Assembly: GCA_005879245.1 (NCBI GenBank) | Contig: VBLA01000123.1 | Location: 1 to 10,798, forward strand | DNA: 10,798 bases | Source: Deltaproteobacteria bacterium | GTDB lineage: Bacteria; Desulfobacterota; Binatia; DP-6 | Direction of reading: 5' to 3' | Shown: one piece after another, positions 6,009 through 10,798 of the stretch | Layout: each line of letters starts with the position of its first letter | How positions within the stretch are numbered: the first letter of the stretch is position 1 | Translations under genes and position numbers: made by a program | The notes under the pieces: generated by a model | Told to the model about the DNA's origin: nothing | Database searches by the model: none | What the model saw: only the letters and a program-made list of their open reading frames with translations

Positions 6009-6272
6009 TCATCCGGGCCGCGCGGGGGTCGTGGCCGGAGACATCCTGGCGACCGCCCAGCTGAGCGCTGTCGCCATGAGCGTGAGCTGGATGATCGCGA
6101 GGAGGTAGAACAGCTCCACAGCACGCCGAAGATCATGAATGACACGCCGGCCCGGAGAGACACGCCGAGGATCAGGCCAAGCTGTGGCTGCGACCATGGG
6201 CACCATCCCCTCGGGCCGGGTCAGCATGTGCGTCCCGACGACACTGTGACCGATACCGAGCAGTATCTCGAG
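6009..6272 (-). pseudogene. Remnant of a small membrane protein, apparently frameshifted
   Basis: On the minus strand three consecutive pieces look coding: LLGIGHSVVGTHMLTRPEGM (from about 6272), then in the +1 frame GLILGVSLRAGVSFMIFGVL, then back in the first frame ELFYLLAIIQLTLMATALSW to a TGA at 6011-6009. Two hydrophobic helices appear only if one base is removed near 6178 and one added near 6120, so two compensating indels are likely. The first frame is also open throughout as a 72-codon ORF, where the middle part is polar, so a small intact protein with one helix cannot be excluded. There is no clear start: an in-frame stop lies just upstream at 6275-6273. No family is recognised. Confidence 0.35.
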
Positions 6273-6361
6273 TCACCCGAGAGCAGCAAACAATCACGCG
6301 ACGAGCCTGCCGTCTCCGTCCGCCATCGCGCGCTTCATCGGGTGCACAGGTGCCCCACGAC

Positions 6362-7126
6362 TCATGCGGCGATGGCGGCCGATCGACCGCGGTGGCGCCG
6401 GTACATCTCCAGGACCCAGCGGAAGCCGGGGCGAGCGGCGACGGATTCACGGACGCGCGCCATCGGCTCGGGCATCGGGCCTCGCGGTAGATAGGGAAAT
6501 TCCGGAGGTGCCACCAGCGGGGAGCAGAGCGCTGCCGCGGTCAGGTCGGCGACGCTGAAGCGGTCTCCCACGAGGTATCCGGAGGGTTGCAGCTCGCGCT
6601 CCAGCCGGTCGAGCGCGGCGAAGGTCTTCTTTCGGCTGACCTCGACGCCGGCCTCGTCGATCCGCATGCGCTTCCGCATCACGACACTGATCATCGGGAA
6701 GGCCACGCGCATCGCGATCCGAGCGGCGAGCCCGCTCTCCGAGGTGAAGGCGGCGACGACGAAGCCGGGATCGGGCAGCATCAGGTGAAATCCGACCCGC
6801 CGGATGTGCGGCCCGAGCTCCTCGTCGAAGAACTCCTCGAGCTCGAGGGCGCGCGCGCGCTCGGCCGGAGCACGAGGATAGAGCGGCGGCTCGGGGAAGG
6901 TCTCTTCGAGCGCGGCGATGATCCGCGTCGAGTCGTGGATCGTCCTCCCGTTCATCTGCAGGACCGGCATCGCCGTTTGACCAGTCATCTTCCTGACCGT
7001 CGAGGCGTGAAAGCCCGGGACCAGCGGATGGCGCACGTGACGGATGCCTTTGTAGTCGAGTGCCCAGCGCGCCTTCTCGTTGAAATGAGAAAAGGTGAAG
7101 TGCCAGAGAACGGGGTGCTCTTCCAT
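6362..7126 (-). CDS. Glutathione S-transferase family protein
   Basis: A 254-residue cytoplasmic protein with the two-domain GST layout. The N-terminal thioredoxin-like domain (about 5-80) shows LWHFTFSHFNEKARWALDYK, with Ser13 at the position of the catalytic Ser/Tyr/Cys, the cis-proline in AMPVLQ (Pro54), and the glutathione-carboxylate motif DS at 65-66. The helical C-terminal domain contains the N-capping box in YLVGDRFSVADLTAAAL. These are standard for the superfamily, which joins glutathione to electrophiles or acts as isomerase or dehalogenase; the substrate cannot be told. The start at 7126 has a strong ribosome site (AAGGAG, five bases upstream). The length is slightly above the usual 200-230, with an insertion of about 30 residues around 105-150. 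It is divergent from the broken delta-60 gene, with a palindrome between them. The gene looks intact. Confidence 0.9.
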   Translation of the reverse strand: MEEHPVLWHFTFSHFNEKARWALDYKGIRHVRHPLVPGFHASTVRKMTGQTAMPVLQMNGRTIHDSTRIIAALEETFPEPPLYPRAPAERARALELEEFFDEELGPHIRRVGFHLMLPDPGFVVAAFTSESGLAARIAMRVAFPMISVVMRKRMRIDEAGVEVSRKKTFAALDRLERELQPSGYLVGDRFSVADLTAAALCSPLVAPPEFPYLPRGPMPEPMARVRESVAARPGFRWVLEMYRRHRGRSAAIAA

Positions 7127-7182
7127 CGCGACTCCTTAGGCCGTTCTGCGCGCGCCGGTGGACTGGATGATGACGGCGTCCA

Positions 7183-7212
7183 CACCTACGTGCCAAAGTT
7201 GACCATGTCAAC
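7183..7212 (-). promoter_or_regulatory. Possible GST promoter overlapped by a 15-bp inverted repeat
   Basis: GTTGAC-CAT-GTCAAC at 7198-7212 is a perfect 6-3-6 inverted repeat. On the minus strand it contains an exact TTGACA (-35 box, 7211-7206) followed after 17 bases by TAGGTG (7188-7183), a weak -10. This would start the GST transcript about 50 bases before its ribosome site. A protein bound at the repeat would cover the -35 box, so repression is the likely mode. The repeat lies between divergent genes; no regulator gene is present in the window. Confidence 0.4.
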
Positions 7213-7215
7213 ATC

Positions 7216-7552
7216 GTGAGGTTGCGCGCCGGCTGCTCCTCGGCGTGCTGACGGCGTGGGCGGCGCCCGGCGACCACCACTTCTCCTTCGGCGACAGGGG
7301 ATCGTGCGGGCGCCCTTTCAGACCCGGGCTTTCGGGCAGGGCATCGCGAGGCAGCCCGACGGCAAGCTCCTCGCCGCGGGCGTCGTGCACCCCGCCCAGG
7401 GGTACGAGCAGGTAGCCCTCGTCCGCTTTCAGCCGGACGGCACCCTCGACGCGAGCTTCGGGACCGGCGGCGTCGCCCTTGCCACGGTCGGCACCGATAC
7501 TCCTCGTCGTCGACGATCCCAGGGTTGCGCGACGGATGGAATGAGACGATAA
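7216..7552 (+). pseudogene. Delta-60 repeat (DUF5122 beta-propeller) protein, frameshifted and truncated
   Basis: One frame gives a signal-peptide-like start, ARRLLLGVLTAWAAPGDHH, then FSFGDRG. At the GGGG run 7297-7300 the match moves to the next frame, GIVRAPFQTRAFGQGIARQP, then DGKLLAAG, QVALVRFQPDGTLDASFGTG and GVALATVG. The pattern 'G-x-A-x-QPDGK-x-x-x-AG' and 'L-x-R-x-x-x-DG-x-LD-x-SFG-x-GG' is the delta-60 repeat of extracellular beta-propellers. One extra G in the run would join the frames. A further missing base near 7218 would supply a start (GTG 7216). Only about two repeats remain before unrelated sequence and a stop at 7552, whereas family proteins usually have six or more repeats and several hundred residues. 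It is therefore truncated as well as frameshifted. Confidence 0.65.
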
Positions 7553-7646
7553 GGAGTTCCGTCCTCTTGTTTGTGCGCGACCCGCTCCGTCTTCCCTTCG
7601 ACGATCTCGGTCTCTCGCTCAGGCAACCGCGACAAAAATCACAGTC

Positions 7647-7665
7647 GCCCCGTAGGGGCAGGAGA
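7647..7665 (+). promoter_or_regulatory. Hairpin next to the ribosome site of the RRM gene
   Basis: GCCCCGTAGGGGC (7647-7659) is a 5-bp perfect stem with a 3-base loop. It ends immediately before AGGAG (7660-7664), the ribosome site of the RRM gene, six bases before its ATG. A stable stem touching the ribosome site could make translation depend on temperature or on a bound protein. Small bacterial RRM proteins are often cold-regulated, so such control is plausible but not shown. Confidence 0.35.
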
Positions 7666-7670
7666 ATGCC

Positions 7671-7976
7671 ATGGGCAAGAAGATCTTCGTCGGGAACCTA
7701 TCCTTCGACACCACCAGCGCGGACCTCGAGACTCTGTTCTCGGAAATGGGGACGTGCGAGTCGGCGACCGTGGTCACCGACCGCGACACCGGCCGCTCGC
7801 GTGGCTTCGGCTTCGTCGAGATGAGCTCGGCGAGCGAGGCCGGCAAGGCGATCTCGAGCCTGAACGGCCGCGACGTGGCCGGCCGGCAGATCAACGTCAG
7901 CGAGGCGAAGCCGCGCGAGGGTGGAGGCGGTGGGCGGCCCCGCAGCGGCGGGTTCTCGGGACCCCGCAACTACTAG
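7671..7976 (+). CDS. Small RRM-domain RNA-binding protein
   Basis: A 101-residue protein made of one RNA recognition motif and a short glycine- and arginine-containing tail. RNP2 is KIFVGNL (residues 4-10) and RNP1 is RGFGFVEM (44-51). These sheet positions carry the aromatic residues that stack on RNA bases (Phe6, Phe46, Phe48), so binding of single-stranded RNA is expected. The tail (PREGGGGGRPRSGGFSG) is typical of this bacterial family, best known from cyanobacterial Rbp proteins, and may add unspecific RNA affinity. The start is fixed by AGGAG at six bases. A small stem lies just before the ribosome site and a large GC-rich hairpin just after the stop, so the gene is probably transcribed alone. 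It acts in the cytoplasm, perhaps as an RNA chaperone; targets are unknown. Confidence 0.95.
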   Translation: MGKKIFVGNLSFDTTSADLETLFSEMGTCESATVVTDRDTGRSRGFGFVEMSSASEAGKAISSLNGRDVAGRQINVSEAKPREGGGGGRPRSGGFSGPRNY

Positions 7977-7987
7977 CCTGCGGATCC

Positions 7988-8040
7988 GGCGCGGCCGGAG
8001 GGCGGACGAGACCCTGCCGTCTCGCCCTCCCGGCCGCGCC
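7988..8040 (+). terminator. Strong GC hairpin after the RRM gene, probable terminator
   Basis: GGCGCGGCCGG (7988-7998) pairs with CCGGCCGCGCC (8030-8040), the stem continues through GGGCG/CGCCC with one bulged base, and an inner GAGAC/GTCTC stem closes on a 6-base loop. It starts 11 bases after the RRM stop. The following tail (about 8041-8055) has few T residues, so it is not a textbook intrinsic terminator. A role in RNA stability is also possible. Confidence 0.6.
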
Positions 8041-8138
8041 CCGCGCAGCTTCTCCCCAGGGTAGACGGCCAGGTGCTGTTCGCCCTGACCTGAGTCGTGT
8101 CGGTATGGCATCCTGAGCTCGGGCAGGGAGGCACGGCA

Positions 8139-9161
8139 ATGGGAGAAAAGGAGAACGGGAGGAGCGTCGCGATCGTCGGTGCCACCGGTGCCGTCGGTGA
8201 GGTACTGCTCCGCGTCCTCGAGGAGCGTCGCTTTCCGGTGCGGGAGCTGCGGCCGCTGGCGAGTGCACGCTCGACGGGGGCCTCCGTCCGCTTCGCCGGG
8301 AGGTCGGTGGAGGTGCGGGAAGCGCGGCCGGAGGCGTTCGACGGCGTCGACTTCGTCTTCTTCGCGGCGACGGGGTCGTTGTCGAAGGAGCTGGCTCCCG
8401 AAGCCGTCCGGCGGGGGGCCATCGTGATCGACAAGTCCAGCACGTGGCGCATGGACGCCACGGTTCCGCTGGTCGTCCCCGAGGTGAATGCGGACGCGCT
8501 CGTGGCACACAAGGGGCTGGTGGCGTGTCCGAACTGTACGACCATAGGTTTCGTCATGGCGCTCGAGCCGCTGCGTCGTGCGGCCGGGCTGCGGCGCGTG
8601 GTCGTGACCACGATGCAGGCCGTCAGCGGCGCCGGCCGGCCGGGCCTGGACGAGCTCGAGGCGCAGGTGGCCGCGATCGGTCGTGGTCAAACCCCCCGGG
8701 CGGCAACTTTTGCCGCACCGATCGCCTATAACGTCATCCCCCTCTGCGAGACCTTCCTCGACAGCGCGTACTCCACCGAGGAGGTCAAGCTTCTCCACGA
8801 AACACGGAAGATCATGGCGCTCCCCGATCTCGACGTCACCATGACCTGCGTGCGCGTACCGGTGCCCGTCGGCCATTCGGCTTCCGTGCTGATCGAGACG
8901 GAGCGCCCGCTGACGCCGGAGGAGGCGCGCCGCGCGTTGGCTGCCTTTCCCGGCGTGGAGGTCATCGACGATCCGTCGCACGACCGCTTCCCGACGCCGA
9001 CCGACGTCGTCGGACGGGACACGGTGCTCGTCGGGCGCATCCGCAAAGACCTGCTCAGCAGCCGCCTCTGGTTGTGGGAAGTGTGCGACAACCTCCGCAA
9101 AGGCGCCGCCACCAACGCCGTGCAGATCGCCGAAGAGATGATGCGCCGCGCCTTGTGCTAG
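8139..9161 (+). CDS. asd: Aspartate-semialdehyde dehydrogenase
   Basis: A 340-residue cytoplasmic enzyme that reduces beta-aspartyl phosphate to aspartate semialdehyde with NADPH, the branch point to lysine/diaminopimelate, threonine and methionine. Visible features: the nucleotide-binding AIVGATGAVGEVLLRVLEER at the N-terminus; KSSTWRM (99-105) of the phosphate site; the catalytic cysteine in CPNCTT (Cys133); QAVSGAG (from Gln160); the EE-x-K-x-x-x-ET substrate region (214-222); and RVPVPVGHS with Arg239 and catalytic His246. Length and motif order fit the family (about 330-345). The start at ATG 8139 is chosen because GGGAGG lies seven bases upstream; an earlier in-frame start at 8097 has no such site and would add 14 unconserved residues. 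The gene stands alone and meets the acyltransferase gene tail to tail with one base between the stops. It looks fully functional. Confidence 0.96.
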   Translation: MGEKENGRSVAIVGATGAVGEVLLRVLEERRFPVRELRPLASARSTGASVRFAGRSVEVREARPEAFDGVDFVFFAATGSLSKELAPEAVRRGAIVIDKSSTWRMDATVPLVVPEVNADALVAHKGLVACPNCTTIGFVMALEPLRRAAGLRRVVVTTMQAVSGAGRPGLDELEAQVAAIGRGQTPRAATFAAPIAYNVIPLCETFLDSAYSTEEVKLLHETRKIMALPDLDVTMTCVRVPVPVGHSASVLIETERPLTPEEARRALAAFPGVEVIDDPSHDRFPTPTDVVGRDTVLVGRIRKDLLSSRLWLWEVCDNLRKGAATNAVQIAEEMMRRALC

Positions 9162-9162
9162 C

Positions 9163-9813
9163 TCAGCTGCCGGCGCTCGTCGCCGCGGCCCTCGGCGCGG
9201 CGGCCGCCGCCACGCGTTGCAGCTCCTCGAACGAGTGCTCGAGCCCGAGCACGAAGTCGTGCAGGTCCGGGAGCTTCTCCCAGTCGCCGTTCACGCCCCA
9301 GAAGAGACCGCCGTTGTAGCTGAAGAGCCCGACCACCAGGGCGAGGTTCTCGAACAGCGGCACGACCGGATACGCGGTCCGCATGAGCGCCCCCTGGAGG
9401 TAGAGCGGGATCTGCGGACCGGGTACGTTGGTCACGATGAGATTGTACGGTCGGGCCCGGGCCGCGAGGCGGACGGCCTGCACGAGCACGTTCGGGACCG
9501 TCCATTCGCTGATCGCCGTCAGCACCTCGCCGCCGAGCGCCTGACGCGACTCCTTGAGACCGGCGGTCGTGGCCCGCACGGCCGCGAGGCGCGTTCCCGG
9601 GTCGGCCTGGCCGACGGGCAGGGAGGCCGTCATCTGCGTCACGCGGTTGCCCAGCGCGCCGCGCTCGTCCTGGCTGCGGACGCTGACCGGGACCAGGGCG
9701 CGGACCGTGAGCCCCTCGGGATCGACCCCGCGCAGGGTGAAGAAGGACCGGAGCGCGCCGCTCACGGTTGCCAGCACGACGTCGTTCAGGGTGCCCCCGA
9801 GCACGTTCTTCAC
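9163..9813 (-). CDS. WS/DGAT acyltransferase, C-terminal half (split gene)
   Basis: A 216-residue ORF that carries the second domain of wax ester synthase/acyl-CoA:diacylglycerol acyltransferases. It begins at the conserved block VKNVLGGTLNDVVLATVSGA, then shows LVPVSVR, GNRVTQM, NLIVTNVPGPQIPLYLQGA, and the closing PLFENLALVVGLFSYNGGLF. The 'G-x-x-ND-x-V' and 'T-NVPGP' motifs are diagnostic of this domain. The only start available is GTG 9813, inside the overlap with the upstream half (GTGA at 9813-9810), without a clear ribosome site except by coupling. Between the end of the first half and this point intact proteins have about 45 more residues, including a 'P-x-N-x-x-IG-x-x-R' segment, which is missing here. 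The half lacks the catalytic HHxxxDG motif and cannot work alone. Either a dead gene or an unusual two-chain enzyme. Confidence 0.8.
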   Translation of the reverse strand: MKNVLGGTLNDVVLATVSGALRSFFTLRGVDPEGLTVRALVPVSVRSQDERGALGNRVTQMTASLPVGQADPGTRLAAVRATTAGLKESRQALGGEVLTAISEWTVPNVLVQAVRLAARARPYNLIVTNVPGPQIPLYLQGALMRTAYPVVPLFENLALVVGLFSYNGGLFWGVNGDWEKLPDLHDFVLGLEHSFEELQRVAAAAAPRAAATSAGS

Positions 9814-10478
9814 CGCCCCTCGGTCAGGGTGCGGAGCTGAGTGCGCGGAGCCGTCGCTGCCGAGTAGACGGCGCGCAGCGCCTCACCCGGTTGCGCGGCG
9901 CGGCGGAGTGCGGCGTCGAGGACGAGGCGTGCGCCGCTCGGGTGCGGCGCTGGTTGCCACGGCTCCGGACTCCCCACCCGGGCATCGGGGGTAGCGTCGA
10001 GGATCACCGACATCAGGTCCGCGCCCGAGATGCCGTCGACCATGCAGTGGTGGGTCTTGCTGATCAGCGCGAACCGGTCGCCGTCGAGCCCCTCGACCAC
10101 CCAGATCTCCCACACCGGCCGCTTCCGATCGAGCGGCTGGGACATGATGCGGCCGACCAGGCGCTTCAGCACGCGCTCGTCGCCGGGCTGCGGCAGCGCG
10201 GTGTGACGCACGTGGTAGGCGAGGCGGAAGCGGTCGTCGTCGACCCAGATGGGAACGCGCTCGTAGGGGACCTGGGCAAGCCGCTGGCGAAAGCGCGGCA
10301 CGAGGTGGAGGCGGGCGTGAATCGCCGCCCGGATGCGGTCGATGTCGATGCCGCCGCCGGGCGCGCGGAGCGGTGCCGCGTCGAAGATGAGGACGGCTCC
10401 AACGTGCATGTGACAGCTCGCGTCCTCGATGCCGAGGAAGGAAGCGTCCATCGCGCTCAAGCGCTGGTAGGTGGGCAC
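9810..10478 (-). CDS. WS/DGAT acyltransferase, N-terminal half with HHxxxDG (split gene)
   Basis: A 222-residue ORF matching the first domain of bacterial WS/DGAT enzymes, which transfer fatty acyl-CoA to long-chain alcohols or diacylglycerol to make storage lipids. It starts with the typical LSAMDASFLGIED, followed by PRFRQRL, YHVRHTALPQPGD and SQPLDRKRPVWEIWVVEGL. The catalytic motif is intact: THHCMVDGISG with His143, His144 and Asp148-Gly149. The start is GTG 10478, fixed by AGGAGGT five bases upstream. The ORF ends within the linker at a TGA (9812-9810), four bases into the start of the second half. Together the halves give about 438 residues, against 450-500 for normal single-chain members, because about 45 residues of the linker region are lost. 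The deletion changed the frame. Neighbouring alcohol dehydrogenase and polyprenol-kinase-like genes fit a lipid context loosely. Confidence 0.85.
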   Translation of the reverse strand: MPTYQRLSAMDASFLGIEDASCHMHVGAVLIFDAAPLRAPGGGIDIDRIRAAIHARLHLVPRFRQRLAQVPYERVPIWVDDDRFRLAYHVRHTALPQPGDERVLKRLVGRIMSQPLDRKRPVWEIWVVEGLDGDRFALISKTHHCMVDGISGADLMSVILDATPDARVGSPEPWQPAPHPSGARLVLDAALRRAAQPGEALRAVYSAATAPRTQLRTLTEGR

Positions 10479-10583
10479 GGCGCACCTCCTGGATGCGCTG
10501 CATGGCTAGAGTGCCGCGCCTTCGGCTGTCAAGGGGCGGAGATCCACCCGGCTACGCGGCTGCTCCCGACCCGGCCGGGTCGC
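10479..10583. other. Spacer with a 16-bp palindrome
   Basis: This short gap holds no gene. CGACCCGGCCGGGTCG at 10567-10582 is a perfect palindrome directly behind the stop codon of the minus-strand membrane-protein gene. It can fold into a short GC stem but has no T-rich tail, so it may be a weak terminator for that gene or a binding site. The rest contains the ribosome site of the acyltransferase gene; no promoter is recognised. Confidence 0.4.
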
Positions 10584-10798
10584 TCAGGTGAGTGGCACCC
10601 CGAGCAGGGAGGCGACGATCCACGTCGTGAAGCCCACGAAGAGCGGGATGGTGAGGTTGTCGTCGATGCGGAGGGGGAGGAGCTCGCACCCCGCCGCGGC
10701 GACGCCGATCGTGATCGACGCGCCGGCGATCGCGACCCGCGACGCCTCCGTGCCGCAGCCGAGCACCAGCGCCGCGATCGCGAGCGTCGCCGTGAAGA
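10584..10798 (-). CDS. Phytol/dolichol-kinase-like membrane protein, C-terminal end (partial)
   Basis: The gene enters from the right edge and stops with TGA at 10586-10584; about 71 residues are visible. The key stretch is CELLPLRIDDNLTIPLFVGF, which fits the C-terminal signature of the SEC59/DGK1/VTE5 family of CTP-dependent lipid kinases ('E-x-LP-x-x-x-DDN-x-x-x-P'), here between hydrophobic helices (FTATLAIAALVLG before, FTTWIVASLLGV after). Those enzymes phosphorylate polyprenols, phytol or diacylglycerol in the membrane. The catalytic N-terminal part is outside the window, so the substrate is unknown, and a phosphatidate cytidylyltransferase relative is the alternative. It lies upstream of the acyltransferase gene on the same strand with a 105-base gap that contains a palindrome, so co-transcription is possible but not obvious. 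Confidence 0.6.
   Translation of the reverse strand, partial: FTATLAIAALVLGCGTEASRVAIAGASITIGVAAAGCELLPLRIDDNLTIPLFVGFTTWIVASLLGVPLT

Noticed and set aside
6447..7280. Minus-strand frame overlapping the GST gene in another phase
   Set aside because: The GST frame has catalytic motifs and a strong ribosome site; this frame has neither.
8097..8138. Upstream start for asd
   Set aside because: The extra 14 residues are not part of the family and there is no ribosome site, whereas ATG 8139 has GGGAGG at seven bases.
7698..8981. 427-codon minus-strand frame across RRM and asd
   Set aside because: It covers two well-supported genes on the other strand and the terminator between them, and has an unrecognisable composition.
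1..10798. CRISPR array, tRNA or rRNA genes, integrase attachment sites
   Set aside because: No regularly spaced direct repeats, no tRNA-like cloverleaf and no rRNA sequence were seen on reading through; no integrase gene is present.

Overview
The window is GC-rich bacterial DNA, probably from a Gram-negative organism with an outer membrane. This follows from a DUF1302 outer-membrane barrel protein with a signal peptide, a delta-60 (DUF5122) repeat fragment, a WS/DGAT-type acyltransferase and a zinc alcohol dehydrogenase end. That mix is common in uncultured, formerly deltaproteobacterial lineages such as Binatota, but the phylum is my guess and not something the sequence proves.

Layout. 1-92: C-terminal end of a zinc-dependent alcohol dehydrogenase (+). 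120-834: a decayed second copy of the DUF1302 gene (-). 1013-2944: the intact DUF1302 gene (-). 3000-5240: a graveyard of gene pieces holding a PTS IIA C-terminus, a frameshifted APC-type permease cut short, the tail of an IS110-type transposase fused in frame to it, the tail of an isoprenylcysteine-methyltransferase-like gene, and two doubtful small ORFs. 5216-6003: a DUF1232 membrane protein preceded by a short leader ORF. 6009-6272: remnant of a small membrane protein. 6362-7126: glutathione S-transferase (-). 7216-7552: broken delta-60 repeat gene. 7671-7976: small RRM RNA-binding protein followed by a strong hairpin. 8139-9161: aspartate-semialdehyde dehydrogenase. 9163-10478: a wax-ester synthase/diacylglycerol acyltransferase gene split into two overlapping ORFs. 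10584-10798: C-terminal end of a phytol/dolichol-kinase-like membrane protein.

How the genes relate. There is no single large operon. Five genes look healthy over their full length: DUF1302, DUF1232, GST, RRM and asd. Lipid or hydrophobic-compound handling is a loose theme (DUF1302 barrel, alcohol dehydrogenase, WS/DGAT, polyprenol-kinase-like protein, GST), but they are not co-transcribed. The most striking property is the number of broken genes. Some need only one added base to be restored, which could be sequencing indels. Others have lost 45 to 165 codons, which cannot be read error. I did not find a convincing new multi-gene system. The best leads are the split WS/DGAT gene, the DUF1302 tandem paralogue relic, the PTS IIA/APC permease relic, and the leader/hairpin region of the DUF1232 gene.
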